Below are positions 11,100 through 25,400 of a DNA stretch of 64,000 nucleotides, piece by piece. The stretch is taken from the NCBI GenBank assembly GCA_959347315.1, contig OY365807.1, forward strand, positions 13,230,263 through 13,294,262. The letters run 5' to 3'. How positions within the stretch are numbered: position 1 is the first letter of the stretch; each line of letters opens with the position of its first letter. The translations under genes and the position numbers were made by a program. The DNA comes from Bimastos eiseni (Eukaryota > Annelida > Clitellata > Crassiclitellata > Lumbricidae). The notes below the pieces were generated by a model that had not been told where the DNA came from, ran no database searches, and was given only the letters and a program-made list of their open reading frames with translations.

Positions 11100-11601
11100 A
11101 AATTTAAGGCACTTAGAGCAAACTCTATGCTGACATTTCAAGCCCATGAAACTGATTCAAGCCCATGCACGCCTTTCCAAACCTATGGTGATGCAAACGC
11201 AACGCTTATTGGTCACGAGCATTTGTAGTTGATACAAACGTAGTTTCTATTGGCTACGTTTCATGTAAACTACATTTGTATTGGACACAACGTTGTAACA
11301 TTCGTAAAACACAATATTACTGGTCTACAACTTAACCTGTTTTAAAACGGGAAGTTCGTACCCTTGTGTGTTGTATCAATGTTTTTACATTATTGAAGAA
11401 AGGAAAGGGAAATTGAGCAAAATATTGTGTGCATTAAACGGTGTGGGAGCGGAATCACTTAATCGTGGTTTATTCCCGAATTTATATGAGCGATGATCAA
11501 CCACTGATATACTACGGATAAATATTTTACCCAGCTAAACGTATCGCGTTTGTCGTTGTCAACTCAGGTGTTAATTGGCTTTGAAACTAAACTAAGCTCT
11601 G
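11100..11601 (+). promoter_or_regulatory. Putative PPP6R promoter and 5' UTR exon
   Basis: Three inverted CCAAT boxes (ATTGG) stand at 11208, 11249 and 11280, each in a TATTGG context, followed by an ETS-like CGGGAAGT at 11348-11355. Possible 5' UTR exon donors follow at 11568 (CTCAG|GTGTTA) and 11602 (CTCTG|GTGAGT). The coding part of PPP6R begins after an acceptor at 13386, so an upstream non-coding exon is required. Assigning it to PPP6R rests on orientation and distance. Confidence 0.4.
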
Positions 11602-13180
11602 GTGAGTTATTCGTCCACGCAGATCAAATTCCAAAATTGCGAACGTCTTTCTGAACAAGGATGCTCGTTTATCACGTTCTGTAATAAATCTTAATTTCGA
11701 AACCGAATGACTAACTTTGTATGTGTTTGAAATGATTGCCGATTATGAAGTAAAATTGTTTAAAATATGGTCCTGCGCTATTTTAGCTCAGTTTGTAAAC
11801 TTCCTTTGAGTGCGACCAATTTCGAGCTGCGAAATGCATGCACTGAAACAGTTCTATTATAACCACGACATCAGTGTCATACAATTTACCAATGAGAGAC
11901 AATCTGAACTCCAGAGCATTATGTGTATTTTTCCAGTTTACCCCAGTACAAGTTACACTGTTGTATCACATGCTTCTATTATGTGCAGACAATCTAATGA
12001 TGACCTCATTGCTGTTGAACAGTGTAAAAATCATAAGACTACATATGACTTGTAATCGTATGACCAGCCACTTTTGAGCTGCTGTTGAATGATATGTGAG
12101 GCATCACTAAAATTTCTTACCATGTTTAATATGGCAAAAAGCTCACTTGGCCATGCTTAGATAATCTGCTCACCATTAGTAGTTTTAACATTTGTCAATC
12201 CAATGCATTTTAAATATGTTCTGTATGATCCTATATAAACGCGTTCATTTATATGTGCAGTGGTGATTGCTATTTAAGATGCTAAGTATGAAAAGTGAAA
12301 TAGACATGTAGGAACTTCCCATGACAATGAATGTTTTGGCATAAGCTGTTCCAGGTTTTTCTGAATATTCCGGTACTTGCCCAGATGTATACTAGTTACG
12401 ATATTTGATGTACGATGTAGCGGTAGTTAAACTTAAAAATCTTTAACTTTGGCTGTGTCGCCTTTTTAGCTACTGTCATTCTTCAGCCACAGTGCAGCTT
12501 GGACCAGGAACTCTGAGCCTGTTATTGAACATCATTTTCCTACAGATTAACTTTGCCATTCTTATCAAAGGATTACACAACTATTACACAATCATATAAC
12601 CTGACCATTCTTATAAAAATGTTACAAAATTCTGCTAGTGAAGATAAATATGTCCAAATAGAGCACCCATATTTGCACACATTCCATATTTGACATATTT
12701 TCATAAAGTGCCATGTAAGTCATTAGAATACAATTATATACATTTAAAAGTCACTGGTCAGCATATCTAGTTAAGTATGTGCATTTTTATCAAGCAATGA
12801 TCTGCATTTTTGCTTAATTCTTTAATGACCAGCATTATTTATTATGCCTTACGTTTTCCTATGCGCTAGTCATTAAAAAAGTTTAGTCCTGTGATCCAGT
12901 CTGCCAAATGCAGAATTTTATCACAAGTGATGGTTTTACAGGTTGCCATAAAGTGTTGATACAAACATGGTTTCTGTTGTAGTTTACTTGACATGCAGGC
13001 CAAAATTCTGTAGAAATGTGACGTCAGTGAGTGGCCTGGGTACAGATTGCTGATGCGACTGCCTTTCACCTCGTCTTCTTGGTTTTGAATCTGTGTGCTT
13101 GACGTGGCCAATGTGGTTGCGTGTTTGTACAGTGTGAATGTTTATCACTTGCACTTTTAATTTATTGCTGATGATGTATC

Positions 13181-13241
13181 TGGAGTAGGTTGTCAAGTAT
13201 TTGGACTAGGTTGTCAAGTATTTGGAATAGGTTGTCTTGTA
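13181..13241 (+). repeat. 21-bp tandem repeat, about 2.9 copies
   Basis: The unit GTAGGTTGTCAAGTATTTGG repeats three times with small changes, the last copy diverging. It lies about 145 bp upstream of the acceptor of the first PPP6R coding exon. Confidence 0.8.
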
Positions 13242-13401
13242 GCATGGAACAGATGGCCTAACAATCTGAAAAATGTTCTTTTTTTACCCTGTTACCCTTA
13301 TAAGTAAGCCCTTCTGCTTCATTGTTATTTTGTATTATCTTGTGGAAAATAAAATATTATAATTCTTTATGTCTATTGTTTCACAGGTTATTTGTTAAAA
13401 G

Positions 13402-16400
13402 ATGTTCTGGAGAAATATATATACGCCATCACGGGTTGATAGTCTTCTGGAGAATGGGGTAAATATGTAATAAGCCCTGCAGAAATGTTTCATAAAGAAT
13501 TAGGAAATAATTTGCAAGATACAATTTTGCTACTGTATTGATTCAAATCATAGTGTAAATTTATTTATTTGATTGAGGTATTGTGTATGATTTCAATGTC
13601 AGGTGAACTAGATCCTAACGTGCAAATGAAAATATTTGCTAGATGGTTAAATACAGTAATGCCTGAGTGAAATTATAAATGGGTCGTTACATAATTGGTG
13701 ATTTAAATGATGATTGATGCAGTAGTTTACAAGTCAGATCTGTAGTGGATGACGATTAGATATGGGAAGGAAAGTGGCATTCTGATATAATGTAGTTGGA
13801 GCTGTAGATCATAAATTTCATTCTACTTGATTTAGATCTGTGTTTAACATGGAACCAAGCTATGACACTGGACCTGAACATTATAGTATTTGGTTATGAC
13901 ACATTTGCATTTACTTGAATGTAGCACCATGCTTGATTTTATGACACAGTACTGCCATAATAAAGTGTTATAAGAGAGCTACAAAATACTGTGCTTCAGG
14001 TCCTTTGTTACCCTATGAGGCTTTCAAGGCAAATCTAGAAATGAGGTTTCGTTTGATCTCATGTTTCGATTTATGTGTTTGATGTTATGACTAATCTGAC
14101 AAGTGATGTCAGCTGTTGCTGTATAAAAGTTGGGTTTTAAGGTTTCATAGCAAGTCTGAATGGTTATGGGAAATCTGGGTCAAGGTATTTGTGGCTTGTG
14201 TGCATTTAAAAGTATTTGGGTCAAGGCATATGTGACTACCCTGCGTGCTAGAAAAGTCAGTATAAAACCATTTTTTTACAGCAGCTATGAATTTAAGAAA
14301 TTTGGCTCACTGAATGGTTGCTTTGGATAAGATTTGTTGGACTTAGACCAACAGCTATTAATACTGGCTTTGCACAGAGGCATGTGATGTTGTAACAAAT
14401 AGAAACTGACATTATAAGGAGGCAGGCAGGTAGAGAGGGCTTGCAGTACAGACACACAGCCACAAACAAGAGACTGGTACAGACAGACTGCAGAGCATAC
14501 AATGTATCCCAGCTAATTAGGCTTCTGGGTAGGCAAGCAGACAGTTAGATATACAGACAGCCACTCTGATGAATAGGGACAGAAAGAGAGAGATAGCAAA
14601 TCTAGTGGGAGAGAGACAGAGAGAGAGAGAGCGAGCGGGGAGAGAATGCAGTGTGGCAAAAGTATAGGGACAGCAACTAGACAATCAATGGGAACAGTGT
14701 TATTATGCCAACCAGCTGTCCCTACACAACACATGTTTTTTCTTGCTTGGAGCAGCTGATACTACCAGTATATATGTACTTGACAAATGACAGGTTTGTG
14801 TGATGAGTTATACATGTCTAGTAAGTACACAAAGTCTGTCCTTGTATCTTTTCGAAATTTGCAGAATGATTTTCAGCCATAGAATAATCATTGTGTTCAA
14901 AACCCTTGGGTCATCAAACTGATCTATTGAGGCCAGTGTCTCTTTTTTCCTATTTCATGCTAAGCTGTCAGCTCCCAGATGTCCTTGTGATTGATCAACT
15001 CTAGAATTAATCTCAAGGCTTCCAAGGCTTTTTCATGATGAACCACTTAGCCGGCTGTTAATGTTAATTAATTGGCAATATGTTCTTTTGATGAATCAGT
15101 TAGCAATAGGTGCCTTATTTATGACTTCATTCTAATCTGATTTGCACAGTAAGTCCCAAGCTACTATGACCCTGATGCATGTTTTGTGTACACTAGGGTT
15201 GATCATGGTAATGCCATTTATTCAGGTATGACTATTTCATCCTCAGTCTGTTTAAAATGCTGTGGTTCGGTGAATTGACACTATACCTAGGTTTGAGCAT
15301 ATATATCCAGTTTCGTGTGCGAGGAACTCCATGGTTACCTATACAAAAAATCTTGGAGAGGTTACAATGATTATGCATTATTGTCTTGCGAGCTTAACTT
15401 CCATCTTATCTCAAGGTCTCATGTATCTTGGACTCATTCATCCCTGGCTGTAAATTTCTTAGCTGTGCTGTTCAAGTTGACCTGATATTACTTGGACCAG
15501 CATAGAAATCTTGCTGTTGTTGGCCCACCTGAAGACATAAGCTGCCTAGTAACCTGCAACTGTAACTTCTTGGCCAGAATCTGCCTGTTTTCCATATGTG
15601 TTTGAAAACAATCCTATTTGATTATGATTTCTGTTGTCAGGCCTCTGATATGTTTCTTGAAGTTGTGCTGTATAAATATGTGATAACAAGGTGCAGATAG
15701 GGAAGGTGATGGTTGCAAAATGGCTTTCATGTGAAGGATCTAGTGCCATTTTTATTGTAAAACTGCAAGACGCTGACCAGGCCTATTTGTGGATTGCAGG
15801 ATTGAGATTACAAAATGGGATTACTCTTCTAATCCTTCAGTTGTGTTCTACTTATCATGTTCTGACAGATTTATGTAGTTCATTAGGAGGAAACAAGAGT
15901 GACAGTCATTTTTCTTGATTAATTTCTGAGCATACTTGCCTCACAAAAAAATCTTCTGTAATGTGAGTTGAAGTTTCGTAGTTCGTGAACTGTGTCTTGG
16001 ATTGCCATTTGAAATATACACGACTTGTGAATAAACTGGCGAATAAACTATTGCCCTGCACTTGGCTTTCAAGTGGGGCCTTATAAACTTTGAATTTACA
16101 ATTATGATTAAGATTTATGATTTCTTGAGTTATGGCTGGATTTTACAGCTGAGGACATGGTAACATTCACTAAATGTAGATTCTATAACATTGTGATAGT
16201 AGAGTCATGTGTGTTACTATTGGATAATCATGTACTGTGTTATAATCAAGTGTTGCTTTAAAAATCAGTCAAGTTCTGTTAAAGTCAAGCTCCATGTTAT
16301 AAGTAGGTAATTGTGCCATAATGGGATTGTGTTATCGGTATGTTGAATAATTGATCCAAAGCTGAATTTGATCTGGAATCCAAGTGTGATCACTTACAAG

Positions 16401-19400
16401 AGAACTTGCACATTAGTATGATTAGCAAAGGTAACAGTATTGTATCTGACAAGTTCTCTATATTGCAAATGATTTCTGTGACATATATAGATTATGTGTC
16501 GTTTTGCACAACATTTCTCAGCTCAAATTTTCTGCCCCAACTGCTGTCTCTAATTGGTTTTTATTGAGAAACTGCTGTATAAATTTCCAATGCAGTTGAC
16601 CCTGACAATTGCATGCTCTATGCCGCCATATTGAGCGCATACTGTCAAATATGAATTGTTGCGTTCTCACAACAGGCTTATTCGATAAATGAAAATACGA
16701 TACAATGCGTTCATTCACTTTGAAAATTTATATAGCACCCCTCAAGTAGCATACTTGCATAACAATTACAGTGTGTGTGTAGCGTGATGTTACGGAAATC
16801 ATATTAAAATGGCATCAGGTCTGAAGTGAAGGTCTTGGTGGTTGTGTCAATAGACCTGCTGGCTGTCACAGAGCAAACTCTCGTCTACGTGATAGAGAGT
16901 TCTGCTGTCATGAACGGCTCACTTCAAGGATGCTAGATTTTATCGCCTTATCAAGCTAATTAATACGTAACAGGGAGTCTTTTTCATGGCATAGTAAATT
17001 CAGGTTTATAGTTACACTGAATTGGACTATGTGTTGATAAGATAACGTGCAAGTGGAGTTGCACATTGTGGCACCTTGCCAAAAGGATATGAACACAGTT
17101 ATATGGGTCATAGCCACAGAATAGTAAGCAAGTAAGTCAGCTCTGTTTAAAGCTGACATAGGTATAGCAGTGACTTTGTATTTTGTATTTTGCTTAAATA
17201 ATTCTGATGCTTTTAGGACACTGGATGAGTAACATATTATGCTAAGCTTTTGAGGAGCTTTTTTGAATTTTCTGTTTTAATGGGATATGACTGGGAATGT
17301 TCGTTGTAGAATGTGACGCTACAGGAATTGATGGATGAAGATGATGTCGTACAAGAATGCAAATCGTTAAACAAGAAACTCGTAGACTTGTGAGTTATTT
17401 TGTTATGTCAACTCATGTTCTTCAGATATGCTATGAATTAATTAATGATTGACTGAATCAATGATGCAAGTAATTAATAAAATAATGGATGGCTCAGTGA
17501 ATTAATGCACAGGTTAATGAATAACTTGAAGGATGGGTGTGTGTGTGTGTGTGTGAAAGAACACATGATGAACAATTGAATGACTGAACAATGAGTTTTA
17601 ATGAATGTTCAACAACCCGTTTAGGGTTGATTGATGTTTAATTGAGTTTTGTGTTATTAGTAATTTTAGTAATTGGAAAAATTAGTAAAACATAAAAATG
17701 TACTTTGTAATTCAGTTCTATTAAGATTGTGCTTGATATAAAGGACTGGTAGGTAGCCCCCTAATTTGGTTTGCGCTGTTTCAGTCTGGCTAAACCAGAA
17801 ACGGTGGAGACTCTGCTGAAAATGGTTCTCGATGAACCCATGGGTGACGTCAACGATAAAACACGATTCAAGTAAGCAGACTTCTGCTTAATTGCATAAT
17901 TACTTAAGTAAATAAATACTTAATTAACTGCCTGAAACTGTATCCTGTTGTTGGATTGATGGTCTTGATATTTGCACCTTAGCTGACCTTAGTGTCTTGC
18001 ATTAGGTAGTTTCTAAAGAGCTGCATGAACAAGCATGTTGCATGTACTCCTAGTTTCCTTTTATCTGTATGCACATAAATTTTGCCACTCCCTTTCAGTC
18101 TGAGTGGTGAGGAATGTTGGAAATTGGAATTTGTGTTGTGGTTGATAGTATGGAGGAGAGGTCTATTTGCACTCTTTTGCCAGCAATGCATACAGGTGTC
18201 GTTTTGCTACAAAGAAATAATGAAAATATAAAATAAGATGAATTCAGGAAGACAAATGAACTTAGTTAATATATCAGTGAACTAAATGATGGGTGCAAAA
18301 TAATATTTTTAATCCTTTACAAATGTATTAATAAAATTCCAGTTCTGCCTGCACCATTCAATTATTTTTGCCTAAACTTACTTGTGTAAGGTTGAACATC
18401 ATTAACTGGTCATACTTAGATGTGTGTGAATGACAGTTTATTCCACATATAGCCTGACTGGATCTCACAATGTTCGCAAAGCTTTAGACCAGATCTTGCA
18501 TGTTTCATTGATCAGAGTGTTGTTTCATTGCTATCTGTCCGTTGCATAACATCGATGATTCATCATCAGCAAAATTCTAATTCAGAATGTAAACAAATGA
18601 AGACTAATGTATGAGGAAGTCAAACACAGTTTTGATCTTATGTAGAGATGATGTGGTCTTTGGATAAAAATGTTATTAACAATATGTCCATTACTAATGG
18701 ACATATTGTTAATAACATTTTTATCTGAATCTAATTTCTCATCCCTCAGACTATTCCTGCTGGTATGTAGATTATGTGGTAAAAGTTTTATTCAGATAGA
18801 TGCATATTTACAGGTAGCTCAATGCATTAATAACTCATAGTAGCTTGGTCAATAGCATTGTGAAGCAACTAGCATAGAAATTCAAGTTTCCTTTGCCTCA
18901 AACGTCGTGCTTACAGTGCACTGGGATGGAAAGATGGATGGTGAGTTTACCGAGGTCGTGCAGCACCAGTTCAATGGTTTTCAGTCAAGGGACGACTGCT
19001 GTGAGCTGCTTCATCTAGCCCTGTTATTCTTAGGAGGAGTAGAAAGTGTTGAAGAAACTCCTGGAATCTATCACAGAGCTAGATGTATAGCAGAGCTACT
19101 ATACATGTATATTATGTAGTTTAGAAATCGTCTTATTTCGCTCTCAATTCCACCTCTTCAGCTGTGAGTTGTTGGTTCTCCTAGAGTTCAAAAACATTTG
19201 TTCTCAAGTTGTAAACAAGTAAGCAGACTTCTACTCATTGACCAATGACACGAGTCTTTTGCGTGAGTTTGATGCATGCAAACAAATAAGCAAAGCTGTT
19301 GCCGATGCTGCAGTCGGGTCAGTCTGTGGCTGTTTCTTACCTCAGCAGTCAATCCTTCAGTGTTCATTTAGAGGTTGCTGAGTGGAAATGATATATTGGT

Positions 19401-22400
19401 TACTTCAATTATCATGTTGAGTTGCTGACTAGTTTCTAGTTAGACTAGTCTCTTGTTTGTAGATAAAGTTAATTTTCGAATGAGGAATTCGTTCTAATTA
19501 TTATTATTATTATTATTAAGAGAATTCATGTATAATGTCTCTTCAAGGTGACTAGTCAGAGGTGTTCCCAACCCCAGCACAACCAACTAAAGTAGTTTTA
19601 TGATGAGAGAGGAATGCCTGAGATCTGGTTTTAGGAAAAGAGTAGAGTCAAAGGGAGGCCACTCCAGATCGAGGGGCCCACCACCGAGAAGGTACGGCTT
19701 TGCCTGGTGAAGGTGTGTGTGTGGAACAGAGAGGAGGCTTTGCTCAACCAAGCAGAGGAAGCAACAAGCCTTGAGCACTAATCTAATGTTAAATATGGAT
19801 GTGTAATCTTTGATTGTTATGTTTGCTCATCTAGAAACTCGAATATCGCGTGTGAGCTGATCTCGTCTGATGCCAATCAGATCACAGATTTACTGGTTAC
19901 CACGGATTCTCTCATTCATTCTCTGCTTTCCTTCCTTGAGCGACCGGAGCCATTGAATCCACTGCAGGCGAGCTTCTTCAGCAAGATCATGGGCCTACTG
20001 ATTTCTCGCAAGAGTGAAGAGGTCGGTGTCATTGCGGAGGTCAACAGTTTAATAGTTAAATACAGCTTGGGTATGCTCCCCATTCTGAGGAAGTACCCAA
20101 TTATTACTCTTGTCACAGGATAAATAAATGCATGTACAATGTTGTACATTGTACAACTGAAATAATTGCTTGATATTATGCACTGCATTTACTTCACTGG
20201 TCGTTAAATTTTCTACTGGAAGTTTCAAAATTGTAGTCAAATATGGCCATGATACTGAAAGGTCTGAAAGCATTGGCAGCTAATCGATTACATTATATTA
20301 CATAATCTTAATTGAGAGTTGTATATGAGTGAACACTGAAAATGTATAAATAGCTTTATCTGACTACATGTTGCTTTGCCTGTCCTTTATAGTACGATGC
20401 CTCACCTTGTATTGCCTTGCCTGAGCTCACAGAATCATTTGTGTAATTATTGGCAGATGTTCGATTTGGTTAAGTCTCGCAAGGGCTTCGTTGAAAACAT
20501 ACTTTGCCATCTTGGGACATCGGCCGTCATGGATCTACTGCTGCGCCTGATAACCTGCATTGATGCAGCTGAATGTCGAAGCAACTGCATTAATGTGAGA
20601 TAACTAGTATCCCCTAAAGGATTGCAGCAGCATTGTTCATATGTTTGTGTTGCTCTGTAAGTTAAACCATCTATGTTGGGTCATCAATTAAGCAATCAAA
20701 GCTGGGTCATCCATTGCTGTTGAAGAAGTTTCTTGTTTAATATTTTTCTTATTGGCCAATGAGTTTACCTTGAAACTACATGATATTGATGGAAGGTATT
20801 ATAGGGTCAAGGAATACAGAGCTCTACGTGAGGTAGTTTTTCCACATCTCAGAATTGGCCATACATATCTTATGATGCTATAGAAATTGTCGTAATTACA
20901 ATATCTTACACTTGCTCATTCACCAGTATGCAATATGTGAGATGCAGCTGTTTACTTACATTAGAGCACATTCTAGTGTCATGTTTTATTAAGCGCCCTT
21001 GTAGCGGCATGTCTGCGTTATGGCGATTTAGAAATCGTCCGTTTACTAATAGATTTAATTCTGTTAAGGCAAAGATTTTATCCTAACCACTTGCTGTTAG
21101 AGCTGTACCGATATCACATTTTGCCGATTATGCCAATACCGATTATTGCCGATTATTCATTTTCTGATTGCCGATTATTTTGCCGATTATTTCAATATGT
21201 TTCCCAAGATGTCCGGTTCCAAAAGATAGACCTACTGCTACTGCCTATTGTTGTGATAAAAGCAAACACTTCCCACCTGTAGGAGACGTATGCATAAAGT
21301 TGGGGACTAATCCTAGGCAGGCAATATAAATTAGACACACCGCCCGCCATCGAACTGTGCCCAGGGTAATTAAAGGCCAAGGCACGGCTGTCCTATTCTC
21401 AGCCACCCATCTAGTCTCAGCCTGTCAGGCCGCTGACATGTGTCAGGGAGATCTGATTGGCAGCTAGGATGTATTCATTAGGCATGCCTCTACGATATCC
21501 ATTCATCGGTTTCTCTGTTGAATTGGTCAGCCATGCTTGAATTGGCCAGCCATTCCTTGACCCATAAGCAGGCACTATGACTCACTCTAGCAAACTGGGT
21601 GGTCTCACCACTGGTCTGAAGCAGCCATTGGCTCAACAACACAATATGGGAATGGAATGAAATGCCGTCCTTCACAGACCCAGTGATGTTGCTGTCGTGA
21701 TTTTGCTTTTTTAGACTGAAAATAATATTATGAAATAAAAAATAATTTTTTATATCGGCGTCGATTGTCTTGCCGATATCTGATATTGCCGATATCTCTA
21801 TAATCGGTCCAATTAATCGGCCGGCTGGCCGAGTAATCGGTACAGCTTTACGTGCTGTATGATGCTCTGCATGGATGAAAGAATGTTGTCGATTGTTCTA
21901 CACATCCATAATGATCAACCAAAATCTGAGCTGCACTGTATTGAATATTGTGTTGTATCTGAAAGCAATATAACTCAACCAGAAGAAAAACAAAGTTATT
22001 TGTCTCACTAGATTCCTTTGGACTGATCTGGAGCTGTCCTTGTCTTCAGAACCTACTAATATTGCCCCCTCTTAAGACCATTTCAATGCTCCATTTGTGC
22101 ATGTTAGCTGCTGTGCAACTTATGAACGGTTTTCGTTTATGGATGTTGTAGTGGTTGAATGAACAGAAACTGGTTCAACAGTTGATCAAGTTAATCGATG
22201 CCTCAGAGACACCAGAAGTACGATTCAACGTTCTTTTTCCTCTTATTTGTTTATTCGGATTGGCTTTAATCAATTCGTTATTTGTCCTAGATATCAGATT
22301 ATTACCAATTCCTAAAATATTTTGCGATTAGTTCATTATGAGAATTTGCAGAGCACTTCTTCAAGAGACCTACTCGAAGGCAAAGGACAGTTGACGTTCT

Positions 22401-25400
22401 ACGCGTACACTCTGTTTTCCTGTTATCCCATCGCCTTCTCTGTCCCGTGTGTCCTTTCCTTACTCCCTGTTTCTGTCTTCCCTCCTTTCATTTGCCCACA
22501 CTGTGTTCTTCTCTTTCTTCTACACTTTCTCTCCCTCACTACCTCTAGCCTCTTTTACTATATCTGTAGAACGTGTAAACTCTATTGCAGTTGTGTGGAG
22601 AGTTTTGGGTTTTGATATAGTGGTCAATTGGTTATGCTCTGTCAGGTATTCCTCTACCATTTCAATTCTCAGAGACGATAATATCTGCTGACAGAGGTGT
22701 GAATAGTTGTTCAATAGTGAACACGTTACAAGTTTGTTCTGTGTGACCCATTTGGGGCCATGTTGGAGTCTTATTTGCATTTGTGGTACAGATTAGTCTG
22801 TAAAAAGAATGTATTTTCAGTTTTTCAGACATATATTTAATTTCCAATATCTGAACAGAAATCCATTTGTTATTTTATTGAAGAGAAACACCAATGCAGC
22901 TCAAACTCTTTGTGATATTGTTCGACTTGGCAAAGATGCTATGTCTAATCTACAGGAGGGACCATCATCGGACGCACTGCTGCTTGAAGTTGAGAAGTAC
23001 GCGAGTTTTTAGGGCCGAGCAAGAAGTTTGGTCGATCGTTATTAATATGGTTGTCTAGAATCCTGTAACATTCTTTCATCCATTCAGAGCATTTATGTAG
23101 CTCCCCTTTGAAAATCCACTGAGAGCCTAGTTACAGTTTTGGAGAACAGTTTTCTGTTTGACCTTTCTTAGCATGCACTTTTTCAACAGTTGGCAACCGA
23201 TTGTATTAATGCTAGTTTTGGGATGTTGCGTCAGGGGTTCCTCTAAGTGGTTCTCTTTGTTATAAAGCATGTGATTGTGATGACATCTGTGAATTAAAGG
23301 TTTCCTCTCTTTTAAGATCCAAGTTGCTTATGTTCCCATCAGCATGGAATTAAATTATTGAATTAAATTCTTTACATTTCACTGCAAAATTCGGACAATG
23401 TTACATATTTCCTGACTGATCTATAGGTCATTTTTAATAACATAACAGACTTGGCTCATTTTTATCCAGGAAAGGATGGCTGCTACACTGGTGCTGCTGC
23501 TGGTTGGTACTGAAGCTGATGTAAAAGTACTTATACTTATATCAGAACCCAGAGTCAGAAAACTGAAGTAAAAGAGCTGATTATAAGAGAGGAATGTTTT
23601 ATTGTATTGTTTGTAGGAGTGAATCTGTGTCAAGCCTTCTTGATCTCATGTTCAAAGGCGATCCGTGTGAGTCAGCCATTGTTAATGGCCTGTACGTCTT
23701 GCAAGCTCTCCTGGAACCCAAGCGAACAAGGTGAGGCAAATGAGCATCTCACATTCAGTACGAATCGTTCGACTTAATGATTTGAGCGACGGCAGACAAT
23801 CCAGCAGCAGGATGCCAAGGTTGATCTCCCAACTGTGCTGGATATACCAGCCCTGGGGTTGCAGCAGGCTGTATTAGCCAAAATGGCTGGATTACCCAAC
23901 ACTGACTAAACTTAATGACTTAACTCGACTGTGCTTACCTGCACTGCTTTTAGACTGTAAACTGTTTGAACCTTGTAAGGTGCATTTTTCAGATTTCACT
24001 TGTAATGTGTTGTATTCTACTTTGTGTTAGTTTCGTTTTCAAGATGTGTTTTCCAAGGTTACCGTCATCCAGAATGCTCCATTAAAGAAGCTACTAAATA
24101 CTTATTTGCATTAATAATTGGATATATTTGTGTGTTTCAAGCGATTTGCTGCAGGAGCCAAGCTCTGTATCTGATGCAGAGCATCTGTGTGCTGTTGTCA
24201 ATGGTTTGTCTGATGCCCTGGTGCCGCATCTGAAAGACTTGCACCTCCTGCTAAGTAATCCACCAAAGGTACGTCGCCGAGATCTTTTACGAACATAAAG
24301 GTGAATTGTTTAGCTATTGACAAGGCCATGTCAATATCTCAGCCATCAGATGGTCTCTGACGTGCCTTCCAATCGAAAGGTCTCAGTCATATTATTATTA
24401 TTGTTATTATTATTATTATTATTACACTATTTTTAATGCATGCAAAGTCATACAGTAATGCCTATCTGTGGTGTAATTAGCCAGTGAGGTGAGTTGTGTT
24501 TGAGCATTTAATGCGTGAGAGCCCATCCTCAGACTTATAAGTTATAATCTGAAGGTCTCTGATATGTTAAACCTTGTAAACTAAAGGTTTTATTCAGCTT
24601 AAATCATCCAATCTGATGCTATTTGTCATTTATAAGTCTTGTGAGGTCCCTGTCGTCTTAACCCTTGTAATTTGAAAGTCTCTATCATCGTTCTCCATGC
24701 TGGATTAATTCATTTGAAACCATTTTAGGTTTGCTTTCTTATAGGTAGATTTGTGATTGTTGTATCCAGTTTGTAACAGAATCTTTTTGCTGCCAGTGAA
24801 TGAGTGTTTACCTTCTGTTTAATGTCAACCTTTCCTCAACACTTTACATATTTATATAATAATTAATTAAATGCTTTGTTGTAGCAACACTATGCACCGA
24901 TGCCTACGTCGCTGGGACCTCTGCCTCAGCCGCTCGGTCTCACCCGTCTCCAGGTGGCTAGTCTGGTGACTTCACTGGTTGGCGCCAACCACATTGCCAT
25001 CAACGCAGAGCTGGCTTCTTTAGGCACCATTGACGTTCTAGTGGTATGTTGCAAAGTGTACTTTGTGTGGTTTGTTTGTACTTTAGAGCGTGTTCGCTTG
25101 TGTGCTTGTTTCTAGGCATATAATGGAGCCTTGCTTTGGTTTTTACAAAATTGTGCGATATCACGTTTATGAACCTGGGTAGTTGTATGGGCCAGTCAGC
25201 AAGAGAGGAACTAACCTGTGGAGCTGATGCTGGGAGAGAGGCAGTTATGGCTTGAAGTGTTGGTGAATTCGTTTTTGTAGTTTAGCATACGATGGTTGAT
25301 GGCCAGTCCTCTCTCTGGCAATGTAATGTAATATATAATGTAATGGAGCACTTACATGGCACCACTCAAATCAGTAGCGTTCATGACTCAACATACAGCT

